A stretch of DNA of 64,000 nt from DATGJX01 sp963830545 (GTDB lineage Bacteria > Vulcanimicrobiota > Vulcanimicrobiia > Vulcanimicrobiales > Vulcanimicrobiaceae). The DNA lies in NCBI GenBank assembly GCA_963830545.1, contig CAWHMK010000001.1, positions 1,178,001 to 1,242,000 of the forward strand. The letters are read 5' to 3'. The notes below the pieces were generated by a model. The model ran no database searches. It saw only the letters and a list, made by a program, of their open reading frames with translations, and was not told the origin of the DNA. Below are positions 27,305-35,518 of the stretch, in pieces. The translations under genes were made by a program, and so were the position numbers. Each line of letters opens with the position of its first letter. The first letter of the stretch is position 1.

Positions 27305-28030
27305 ATGACCTTGACCCACAGCACGGGTTCTCGCCCGAACGACAAGGGCGCGTTCGTGCGCGAAATGTTCGCACAAATTGCGCCCCGCTACGATGCCGCG
27401 AACCGTGTCATCAGCGCCGGCATGGACGAAGGGTGGCGCAAGCGCGCCATTGCCATTCTGCAAGCGCCTCATGCCGGTGACGTCGTGGACCTGTGCTGCG
27501 GAACGGGGGACGTGGTGTTCCATTTGCTGCGCACCGACCCCAGTTTGAACGTCACAGGCATCGATTTTTGCGAGCCGATGCTGGAAACGGCACGCGCGCG
27601 AGCAACGCGAGAAACGAAGCGGGACGTACGATTCCTGGAAGCCGACGTCATGGCGCTCCCTTTTTCCGATGCTGCGTTCGACGGCGCGACGATGGGGTTT
27701 TCGCTGCGGAACGTCGTCGACATCGACTCGACGCTGCGCGAAATCCGCCGCGTGCTGCGTCCGGGCGCGAAATTCGTGAACCTGGACATGAGCAAAGCGC
27801 CGAACCGGCTTTGGAAAGCTTGCTTCGACTTGTACTTCTACCGCATCGTTCCGCTCATCGGCGGCGCGGTCGGCGGTTCGCGCGCCGCTTACACGTATTT
27901 GCCGCAATCGCTCACGCATCACCCGAACGCCGAAGCGCTGCGCGAACGGTTCACCGCGTGCGGCTTTCACGACGCGGGCTTCGTGCGCCTGATGGGCGGC
28001 GCCGTCGCGATTCACTACGGAACGGCATGA
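27305..28030 (+). CDS. menG: demethylmenaquinone/ubiquinone methyltransferase (MenG/UbiE)
   Basis: 241 residues. FAQIAPRYDAANRVISAGMDEGWRK, of which APRYD..N and the DLCCGTGDVVF SAM-binding motif are diagnostic, then GFSLRNV and RVLRPGAKFVNLDMSK. It methylates the quinone ring in menaquinone or ubiquinone synthesis. It is followed at once by the polyprenyl diphosphate synthase that makes the quinone tail and then by Tat and cytochrome genes, so this block supplies the respiratory quinone pool. Confidence 0.93.
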   Translation: MTLTHSTGSRPNDKGAFVREMFAQIAPRYDAANRVISAGMDEGWRKRAIAILQAPHAGDVVDLCCGTGDVVFHLLRTDPSLNVTGIDFCEPMLETARARATRETKRDVRFLEADVMALPFSDAAFDGATMGFSLRNVVDIDSTLREIRRVLRPGAKFVNLDMSKAPNRLWKACFDLYFYRIVPLIGGAVGGSRAAYTYLPQSLTHHPNAEALRERFTACGFHDAGFVRLMGGAVAIHYGTA

Positions 28031-28990
28031 TGATCGAGCATAAGCCGCGCAGCGACGCAAGCCTCTACACGCTGGTCGAAGATTTCTTCCGCAATTCGTT
28101 CACGACCGACAACGCGCTGATCACCGAGGCGATCAAACGCATGCTGCAAGCGGGGGGCAAACGCTTGCGTCCGCGCATCACGCTGCTTGCCGCCGAGGCG
28201 AACGGCGCCGACGCGGAAGATCATCTGCACTTGGCCGCGTACATGGAACTCATCCACGTAGCAACGTTGATTCACGACGACGTCGTCGACAACGCGCAAA
28301 CGCGCCGCGGAGTCAACGCGACGGCGGTCGACTACGGCAACCGCATCAGCGTTCTCGCCGGCGACTATCTCTTCGCGTGGATATTCAAGAACGTCACCGC
28401 GCAATATCCGCACCCCGTTCCGAACATTCTCTCGGCGACGCTGGCGGACATCTGCGACGGCGAGGTGCTGCAATTGCGGGCTCTCGGCAATCTGGATCTG
28501 CCGTTCGCGGCGTATGTGGAAATAGTGACGAAGAAGACCGCTTCGCTTTTCGCGGCCTCCGCCGAGTGCGGTGCGATCATGGGCGGCGCGCAGGCGCGCG
28601 GCGTCCGGGCCTTGCGCGATTTCGGCATGAACTACGGCACAGCGTTCCAAATGAAAGACGATCTGCTGGACATGACGGCGGACGCACAGTCGCTCGGTAA
28701 GCCGGTCGGCAACGACTTGGCCGAACGCAAGATGACGATTCCGTTAATTCTGGCGCTGGCGCGAGCGGACGGTGACACCCGCAGGCTGGTCGAACGTTTT
28801 TATGCCGGAAAGGAAGACGGCCGGACGGAGGCCGTCATCGCCGCAATCGCGCGCTGCGGCGGAATGGACGGAACCCGCGAGCAAATCGCGCAGTACGCCC
28901 GGCGTGCGAAGCTCTGCACTGGCCCCGCTCGGCGCAGGTCCGGCGAAAGCCGAGCTGCAGCGGCTCACCGATGCGCTGCTCGACGAATGA
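28027..28990 (+). CDS. polyprenyl diphosphate synthase, frameshifted near the 3' end
   Basis: About 320 residues. GGKRLRPRIT, LIHDDVVDNAQTRRG (first Asp-rich motif DDVVD), GDYLFAW, and QMKDDLLDMTAD (second Asp-rich motif DDLLD) identify an all-trans polyprenyl diphosphate synthase, probably for the quinone side chain. The present frame ends in an Arg-rich tail at 29001. Removing one base from AAGCTCTGC near 28911-28916 restores a normal helix ending (ALAPLGAGPAKAELQRL) with TGA at 28990. Confidence 0.88.
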
Positions 28991-29004
28991 CACAGGAGTA
29001 GATT

Positions 29005-29313
29005 ATGGTTTTTCATCCCGTTCTCGCGCTATTGAGCCCGGAAATCATCGGCATCGTGGTCATCGCCGCCGTGCTGCTGTTCGGCGCGGAGAAATTGCCG
29101 AAACTCGCGCGCAGCGCCGGTCAGGCCAAGAAAGAATTCATGATGGGCCAGGCTGAGGCCGACGCCGCCGCGGAGCAAGTCCGCGAGCAGGCCCGCGTAC
29201 GCGCGCAAACCGCCAACGCCGACATCATGAACAACGTCAGCCAAAACAACGCCGCGGGCGTCGGAGAAAACGTTCCGCCGCCCACCCCGGATAAGGGGAC
29301 GCTCAGCAGCTAA
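29005..29313 (+). CDS. tatA: Sec-independent translocase protein TatA/TatE
   Basis: 102 residues. SPEIIGIVVIAAVLLFGAEKLPKLARSAG is the typical TatA plan (short periplasmic N-terminus, one helix, FG-x-KLP hinge, amphipathic helix), quoted here for its FGAEKLPKLAR hinge. A polar tail follows. AGGAG precedes the start. It is adjacent to tatC and upstream of a Rieske gene whose signal carries a twin-arginine motif. Confidence 0.94.
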   Translation: MVFHPVLALLSPEIIGIVVIAAVLLFGAEKLPKLARSAGQAKKEFMMGQAEADAAAEQVREQARVRAQTANADIMNNVSQNNAAGVGENVPPPTPDKGTLSS

Positions 29314-29317
29314 TTCC

Positions 29318-30118
29318 ATGCAGTTGCCGATAGCCCAGGGACCTGCGCGCACCGCCGATACGTCCGTTCAACCGGAAGAGGCCGGGTGGGATCAAAAGGA
29401 AATGAGCTTCACGGGGCATCTGCGGGAGCTCCGTCACCGTCTCCTCATCGCGATCGGAACCGTCCTCGGACTGGCGATCGTGCTGTTCTGGCCCTCGCAA
29501 TACGTCATTCCGCTGCTCACGCATGCCTACTTCAAAGGCGTGCAGCTTCACGCGTTCGGGCCGGCGGACGTCATCATGGTCGAGTTCAAGTTCTCGGTGT
29601 ACGCGGCGATTGTCGTCGGCTTGCCCGTCTTGCTCTATCAGCTGTGGATGTTCATCGTGCCGGCGTTTCATCCGCGCACGCGCCGCATGGTTTACGCGTA
29701 CGTCGCTCCGTCGTTCGGCCTCGCGTTGCTGGGCATCGCGTTTGCGCACTTCGTCGTGCTGCCGCGCGTCGTCGGGACGCTGCTGGGCGTGACCAGCCAC
29801 GTCGCGACCGCAACCTTCGGCATCGAGTCGACGCTGAATTTCATCATGCTCGTGTTTCTCGCGTTCGCGCTGATCTTTCAAACCCCGATCATCATGATTG
29901 CGCTTGCCCGCATCGGCATCATCAATTCCGCGTTCCTGAAGCGTTCGAGGCGCTACTTTCTCTTCGGCTTCTTCGTGTTCGGCGCGATCGCCGCGCCCGA
30001 CGGGAATCCGCTCACGATGGCAATGATGGCCCTCCCGATGTACCTGCTGTACGAAATCAGCCTGTGGATCATCGTTATGCTTGAGAAGTCATGGCGCGCG
30101 GCGCCCGTGGGGTACTAA
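29318..30118 (+). CDS. tatC: Sec-independent translocase protein TatC
   Basis: 266 residues. FTGHLRELRHRLLIAI carries the conserved HL.ELR.R motif that recognises twin-arginine signals. Six helices follow, with VEFKFSVYAAIVVGLP and an FFVFGAIAAPDGNPLTM block typical of TatC. Only one TatA-like partner is seen nearby. Confidence 0.95.
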   Translation: MQLPIAQGPARTADTSVQPEEAGWDQKEMSFTGHLRELRHRLLIAIGTVLGLAIVLFWPSQYVIPLLTHAYFKGVQLHAFGPADVIMVEFKFSVYAAIVVGLPVLLYQLWMFIVPAFHPRTRRMVYAYVAPSFGLALLGIAFAHFVVLPRVVGTLLGVTSHVATATFGIESTLNFIMLVFLAFALIFQTPIIMIALARIGIINSAFLKRSRRYFLFGFFVFGAIAAPDGNPLTMAMMALPMYLLYEISLWIIVMLEKSWRAAPVGY

Positions 30119-30129
30119 GTCGCACTCGA

Positions 30130-31515
30130 ATGACCGCCGCCGCCCGCGCCTACTACGAAGATTTCGTGCGCACGTTCGGTAACGTGCTGTTTGCGGTTTG
30201 CCTGCTGCTCGTCTGGGGGCTCATGACGCTGGCCGGCGTCATCGTCGCGCAAGGCAAAGATCCCAGCGAGTATTTCGGCATGTACGCGCCGCCGCTCGCG
30301 CGCATGATCCTGCGTTTGGGCGTCGACAACATCTACCACACGCCGTATTACGTCGGCATCATCGGTCTGATTCTGCTCTCGCTCACAGTCTGCACGTTCA
30401 AACGCGTCATTCCGGCGAGATTGCCTGGGCTGCGGCCGGTGAAGATCGACAAGATCCCGCTGAGCGCTAGCGTCGACGTACCCGGTGACGAGGCGAGCGT
30501 TCGCGCGCGTGTGGAAGGCTTCTTCCGCAAGCGCGGCTGGCAGATTCGCAACCGCGAATTCGACGGCGCGGAGTGGACGTTTGCCGACAAACACAACTGG
30601 GCGCGCCGGGGCGTGCTCGTCGCGCACGTCGGCTTCGTCATCATTGCTGCCGGCACTACCGTGTACTGGGCCAAGGGATTTTCGGGAGACAGCGCGGTCG
30701 TCGTGGGACAAACGGTCGACGTTCCCCACCGGCAGGCGACGCTGCGGTTGAATACCTTCAATTTCAAGATTCAGCCGATCGTCACGAAGAGCGGTATCGT
30801 CTACCAGCCGATCGATTACGTCTCCAACGTCACGGTCGCCGGCAAAGACGGCACTCCGAAGAAAGAAACGATCCGCGTCAATCATCCGATCGACGTCGAC
30901 GGCACGCTCTTTTATCAATCGAGCTACGGCTTCGCGCTCAAGTTTCTCGTAACGCACGACGGCACGCGCTCCGCGGCGCTGTCGGACAAGACGTATTTCA
31001 CCGGCGATTCGATCACGCTGCCGGGAAGCCAGCGTCAGATCCAAGTGATGCAATTCGTTCCGACCATCGACCGGCAGACCGGACAACCGTCGGCGGATCC
31101 GCGCATCAACGATCCGGCCGTCGGCTTGTCGGTGAGCGACGGCGCGCAAGCCGCGGGCGCGGCGCTGGTTCCGATGAAAACGTGGATCGACGCCGGTGAC
31201 GGCTGGCGCGTGACACCCGAGCGATATCTGCTCGTCAGCGGTCTGCAGTATCGCTACGATCCGGGAGTGCCGCTCGTGGGCATCGGTGCGTTCGTGCTGC
31301 TCGCGGGATTGGTCATTTCATTCTATTTCCTGCCGGCACGACTGTTCGTGCGCGTGCAGCCCGCGAGTCGCGGATGCACCGTCGGCCTTGCGGCGATGAC
31401 CGTCAAGGGCTACGACATCTTCGAAACGGAATTCAACGAACTGCTCGCGGATTTCCGCAAAGCGGTGGCTCCGCCGGAGCCGTCGCCAACGCTCTCTCTC
31501 GCGGAGGCTACCTGA
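30130..31515 (+). CDS. resB: cytochrome c biogenesis protein ResB/Ccs1
   Basis: 461 residues from ATG 30130. Three N-terminal helices with a large periplasmic domain and a fourth helix near the end (VGIGAFVLLAGLVISFYF) fit ResB. WARRGVLVAHVGFVII and NHPIDVDGTLFYQSSYGFA are conserved ResB blocks. With CcsA it forms the system II haem delivery and ligation complex for cytochrome c. The stop and the ccsA start share a TGATG. Confidence 0.93.
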   Translation: MTAAARAYYEDFVRTFGNVLFAVCLLLVWGLMTLAGVIVAQGKDPSEYFGMYAPPLARMILRLGVDNIYHTPYYVGIIGLILLSLTVCTFKRVIPARLPGLRPVKIDKIPLSASVDVPGDEASVRARVEGFFRKRGWQIRNREFDGAEWTFADKHNWARRGVLVAHVGFVIIAAGTTVYWAKGFSGDSAVVVGQTVDVPHRQATLRLNTFNFKIQPIVTKSGIVYQPIDYVSNVTVAGKDGTPKKETIRVNHPIDVDGTLFYQSSYGFALKFLVTHDGTRSAALSDKTYFTGDSITLPGSQRQIQVMQFVPTIDRQTGQPSADPRINDPAVGLSVSDGAQAAGAALVPMKTWIDAGDGWRVTPERYLLVSGLQYRYDPGVPLVGIGAFVLLAGLVISFYFLPARLFVRVQPASRGCTVGLAAMTVKGYDIFETEFNELLADFRKAVAPPEPSPTLSLAEAT

Positions 31516-32486
31516 TGCAACAGCACATGCCGCTCGACGCGGTGCTCATGGTGATCGCGATCGGCGCATACGTCATCAGCGCGCTGGCGCTGCTCGGATA
31601 TTTCTTCACGCGAGAAGAGTGGCTGCAACACTTGGGCATTCCGCTCGCTATCGCCGGTGCGATCGCGCAGGTCGCGCAGCTCGGGGCGCGCTGGGAAATC
31701 ACGCACATCTGGCCGCTGCTCAACTTGTACGGATCGCTCTCCCTGTTTTCCGTCGTTTCGGTCGTGATTTTCTTCTATTTCGCGTTCCGGTACAAGATGT
31801 GGTTCGCCGGAGGATTCGTCGTCGGACTGGCGGCCTTGTTTCTCGCCTACGCTACGACGTGGTACGAGGGCGCGATGCCCGCCGTTCCGTCGCTGCAGTC
31901 GTATTGGGCGAAGATCCACGTGCCGCTCGTCGTCACCTCGTACGGTGCGTTCATGGTGGCGTTCGTCGTCTCCGCGATGTACTTACTCAAGTATTACTAC
32001 GAGCGCGGGTTGGCCACCGCACCTGCGCCGGCCGACTACGCGATGGCGGGCGCCGGCGGTCCTGCCTCGGGTCCGCGAGCGGCGGGTCCCGAATTCCGCG
32101 TCCGAATGGATACACCGAACATCGCAGCGGCCGCAGCTGCCGGCAATGCCACCGCGCACTGGTTCGAAGCGATGCCGAGCCTCGCGCAGCTGGACATTCT
32201 CGTCTACCGGATAGTAGCAGTCGGCCTTCCGCTGCTCACTCTGGGCGTCATCACCGGCGCGATGTGGGCGCACGAAGCGTGGGGTGCGTACTGGCAGTGG
32301 GACCCGAAGGAGACGGCGGCGCTGTTTTCGTGGATCGTGTATGCCATCTACATGCACCTGCACACGCGCAGCGCGTGGCGCGGCGCGCGTACGGCGTGGA
32401 TCAGCGCGATCGGATTTCTCACGATCATGTTCTGTTATTTCGGCGTGAATCTGTGGATTAGCGGGCTCCACAGCTACAAGATGTAA
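31515..32486 (+). CDS. ccsA: cytochrome c biogenesis protein CcsA (system II haem handling)
   Basis: 323 residues from ATG 31515. About eight helices; the haem-handling WWD-type motif reads WGAYWQWDPKETAALFSW, and a His lies in HEAWG. A hydrophilic Ala/Gly-rich insertion (about residues 175-210) lengthens the loop before the motif. It works with ResB at the outer face of the inner membrane and is needed for the cytochrome c domain encoded at 34.4-34.9 kb. Confidence 0.93.
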   Translation: MQQHMPLDAVLMVIAIGAYVISALALLGYFFTREEWLQHLGIPLAIAGAIAQVAQLGARWEITHIWPLLNLYGSLSLFSVVSVVIFFYFAFRYKMWFAGGFVVGLAALFLAYATTWYEGAMPAVPSLQSYWAKIHVPLVVTSYGAFMVAFVVSAMYLLKYYYERGLATAPAPADYAMAGAGGPASGPRAAGPEFRVRMDTPNIAAAAAAGNATAHWFEAMPSLAQLDILVYRIVAVGLPLLTLGVITGAMWAHEAWGAYWQWDPKETAALFSWIVYAIYMHLHTRSAWRGARTAWISAIGFLTIMFCYFGVNLWISGLHSYKM

Positions 32487-32641
32487 CGGGGCGCGCCCAC
32501 CAGCGTCGGGACTGCCGACCTCTGGGCCGCCTGGTGCGGAAATCCGATGAACGTCGGCGCCCGGCCGAAGCAAAGGGGCGTAGAATCGAGTGTGAAAAAC
32601 CACGCCTACTTCTAATTAACGCTTTTCGGAGACAACGAGCT

Positions 32642-33322
32642 TTGGCCAGTCACGCGGAGCCCTCGAAAGCAGGGGGCCATTCTCGAATATCGAGCGCCTA
32701 CGACGACGCGGTGGGCGCCGAAGAGATCTCGCGGCGTAAATTCATGGCGAACGCCACGCTGACGGTCGGCGGCCTCATCGGCCTGGGGCTGGCCATTCCA
32801 ATTGTGGGATCGCTCATTCCCGACGTCGGCGCCGGCGGGGCCGCATGGACGCCGCTCGACGAAGCCGGCTGGAAGCAGCTGCAAACCGCGACGGACAAAG
32901 CCGTGAAGATCGACTTCAATCTCACGACCAAAGAGGCATATCTGCCGACGCAAAATTTGCCGGAGTCGGTGTGGGGCATCAAAGTTACCGACCCCTCGAA
33001 GTTTCAGACGGACCGCGCCGATCTGTTCGGTCCGGGCGGCAAGGACACGCTTCCGTACCAAATCGTCACGATGGGCTTTGTGATTTTCAGTCCCATTTGT
33101 CCGCATTTGGGCTGCCGGTACAACTACGACTCGGACGCAAATAAATTCGCCTGCCCCTGCCACGGTTCGCAATTCGACAATGAAGGCAAACATATCGCCG
33201 GGCCCGCCGCGCGCGGACTCGATCCCCTGCCCCTGCGCGAGCAAAGCGGTAAAGCGCAAATCGAATGGATCCGCTACAAGCCGACGATCCCCGACCGTAT
33301 CGTCGTTTCGTACAGCAACTAA
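32642..33322 (+). CDS. Rieske iron-sulphur protein with twin-arginine signal
   Basis: 226 residues from TTG 32642, chosen because CGGAG lies about a dozen bases upstream and an in-frame ATG at 32534 adds an unlikely extension. EISRRKFMANATL gives a Tat motif before one helix. The cluster ligands are CPHLGCRY and CPCHGSQFD, giving Cys-His pairs for a [2Fe-2S] Rieske centre with the usual disulphide cysteines. The adjacent cytochrome b completes a bc-type quinol oxidising complex. The 155 bases upstream of the start probably hold its promoter. Confidence 0.9.
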   Translation: MASHAEPSKAGGHSRISSAYDDAVGAEEISRRKFMANATLTVGGLIGLGLAIPIVGSLIPDVGAGGAAWTPLDEAGWKQLQTATDKAVKIDFNLTTKEAYLPTQNLPESVWGIKVTDPSKFQTDRADLFGPGGKDTLPYQIVTMGFVIFSPICPHLGCRYNYDSDANKFACPCHGSQFDNEGKHIAGPAARGLDPLPLREQSGKAQIEWIRYKPTIPDRIVVSYSN

Positions 33323-33342
33323 GGCAAGAGTAGGGAGTTACG

Positions 33343-34855
33343 ATGCTCAACTGGATCGAGCGGCGCACCGGCTTCGTCAGCATGACCAAGAATTTCCTCA
33401 CCGAGGACATTCCGGGCGGCGCCAGTTACTGGTACGTGTTCGGCAGCGCGACGCTGTTCGCAATGATTCTGCAGATCACGACCGGCATTTTCCTGACGTT
33501 CTTCTACGCTCCGTCCGCAATGACGGCGTGGGAATCAACGCGTTCCATGTACGTGCATCCCTTCCAGCATTTCATCCTGAGCGTGCACTATTGGGGCGCG
33601 TCGGCGATGATCGCGCTCGTGTTCCTGCACTTGCTGCAAGTCGTCATTTGGGGCGCGTATAAGTCGCCGCGCGAAATCCAGTGGATCGTCGGCGTGCTCT
33701 TGCTGCTCGTTACGATGGTCCTCGGCCTTACCGGCTATCTGCTGCCTTGGGACATGGATGCGTACTTCGCATCGCAGGTCGCAATCAACCTCACGCTGAC
33801 CGCGCCGGTCATCGGATCGTTCATCCAGCAATTCACCCAGGACGGCACGACGATGGGCACGCTCACCATCAACCGGTTCTTCGGCCTGCACGTCTGGCTC
33901 ATGCCGGCAGTTTTGGTCGCACTCGTCGGCGCGCATCTGGCGATTTTCCGTTGGAACGGGCCGGCTGGGCCGCCGGTCGAGGATCCGCGTCCGCTGCCGA
34001 AGGGCCGCTTCTGGCCGGATCAGATGTTCATGGACGCCTTCGCCTCGTTCCTAATCTTTCTCATCGTCATCGCGCTTGCGCTGTTTGCGCCGCCCTATCT
34101 CGACGCGAAAGCCGATCCCGCGAATGCAACGTTCATCCCGTATCCGGCATGGTATTTTCTCGATCTGTTCGGTCTGCTTCAGGTGGTGCCCGGCGACTTA
34201 GAGGTCGTCGGCGCGCTGATCATCCCCGGTGTCGCGACGCTCATTCTCGTTCTGCTGCCGTGGATCGATCGCAGTACGACGCGCCTGCTGGGCAATCGCA
34301 AATTCATCTTGTGGATTCTGGGATGCTCGCTCGGGGTGATCTGGGCGCTTACAGTTTACGCGCAGTCTCACCGTGCTGCAAAAACAGGCTGCAGCGCCGC
34401 CAAGCGCGCCGCAAGCGCAGATTCTCGCAATGGAAGAAACCAACGCCGCGGCGGGCGGAAACGCCACCGCCCCGGGCGCGAACAACAATGCCGGCGTGTC
34501 GGCGGGCGGCGGCGCTCCAAGCAGTCCGCTGGCAGCCGCTGGAAGCAAAGTCTACGCGCAAAATTGCTCGAGCTGCCACGGATCGACCGGCACGGGCACG
34601 CCCGGCGCATTTCCTCCGCTCGCGAACAATCCGTTCGTGACGGGCGACGTGAAGGCCGTACTTACCACCGTCCTCAACGGCAAGAGCGGAGCCATCACCG
34701 TAAACGGGTCCGGATACAACGGCCAAATGCCGTCGTGGAAAGCCACGCTTTCCAACAAAGAAGTCGCCGAGGTCGTGACCTACATCCGGACCGGTTTAGG
34801 CAGCAACCACGCGAGTGCGGTAACCGAACAAGACGTCGCCAAACTCAAAAAATAA
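33343..34855 (+). CDS. cytochrome b with C-terminal cytochrome c domain, frameshifted at the junction
   Basis: About 503 residues after removing one base in CAGTCTC (34363-34369). Residues 1-340 are a complete cytochrome b: helices, His pairs (SVHYWG, LHLLQ, GLHVWL, GAHLAI), GYLLPWDMDAYFA, and the Qo motif as PYPAWYF. After the last helix an Ala/Asn/Gly-rich linker leads to a cytochrome c domain with CSSCHG and an axial Met probably in GQMPSW. The c domain has no signal peptide or plausible separate start. Without the repair, the b frame runs on as Arg-rich nonsense to 34953. QcrC of Firmicutes shows that b-type subunits fused to cytochrome c exist. Confidence 0.8.
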
Positions 34856-34875
34856 AGCTTCGGCACGCAATTCCG

Positions 34876-34950
34876 GCTTGTCATCGCGAGGCCGGAACGG
34901 CCGCGAGCATACCGCGGAAGTGGTATGCGGCTTCGACTGCGCTCAGCCGG
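34876..34950. repeat. degenerate palindromic repeat with two hairpins between convergent genes
   Basis: GGCCG/CGGCC with a GAA loop (34890-34902) and CATACCGC/GTGGTATG with a GGAA loop (34908-34927, one G-U pair) lie between the cytochrome stop and the TMEM175-like stop. No U-run follows, so intrinsic termination is uncertain. The stretch from GTCATCG at 34880 and GCGGCTTCGACTGCGCTCAGCCG around 34927-34949, read for its CTTCGAC and CTCAGCCG parts, resembles the tandem repeat at 53.2 kb. Confidence 0.5.
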
Positions 34951-35518
34951 TAATCTTCCGCTCGATTCGTACGTCGGGCACGAGCCACAAGATCGCGACG
35001 GCTACGTACAAGCCGTCCGCGATCCACTGGTTCGCGAATGCGAGCCCGATGCCGAGCGCGTACAGCACGATCGAAATGCGTCCTTTGAAATCGCTTCCGA
35101 CCGCGCGCGCCAGCAATGAATCGCGGCCGTTCAGCCGGATGAGCGAGGCCTGCAGAATCGTGTAACCGGCGGCAGCGAGAATCAGCACGCCGCCGTAGAT
35201 CGCGGTCGGAAGTGCCGCGAAATGATTCTCGCCCATCCACGCCGTCGTGAAGGGAATGAGCGAGAGCCAAAAGAGCAGATGCAAATTGCTCCACATCACG
35301 GCCCCATCGATGCGATCCGCCGCGTAGAGCAGATGGTGATGATTGTTCCAGTAAATTCCGATGTTGACGAAGCTCAGCGCGTAGACCAAAAACACGGGCA
35401 GCACCGGCCGCAGCGCTTCCAAATTCGCGCCTTTGGGAACGCGCATCTCGAGCACCATGATGGTGATGATTACCGCGAGCACGCCGTCGCTGAGCGCGAC
35501 CAAACGATCTTTCGTCAT
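34943..35518 (-). CDS. TMEM175 (DUF1211) family membrane protein, putative potassium channel
   Basis: 191 residues from ATG 35518. LVALSDGVLAVIITIMVLEM is the signature first helix of the family (FSDGVFAIA..L.L), with Leu replacing the first Phe. Five or six helices in total, matching a single bacterial TMEM175 repeat that assembles as a tetramer. NIGIYWNNHHHLL is the conserved W-N-x-H-H segment. Its start overlaps the upstream ArnT-like stop by four bases. Confidence 0.88.
   Translation of the reverse strand: MTKDRLVALSDGVLAVIITIMVLEMRVPKGANLEALRPVLPVFLVYALSFVNIGIYWNNHHHLLYAADRIDGAVMWSNLHLLFWLSLIPFTTAWMGENHFAALPTAIYGGVLILAAAGYTILQASLIRLNGRDSLLARAVGSDFKGRISIVLYALGIGLAFANQWIADGLYVAVAILWLVPDVRIERKITG

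Noticed and set aside
32487..32641. Riboswitch or small RNA before the Rieske gene
   Set aside because: No conserved motif could be recognised; the stretch is short and is probably promoter and leader.
33343..34953. Cytochrome b with a 200-residue basic C-terminus
   Set aside because: The basic tail is an out-of-frame reading of the cytochrome c domain.
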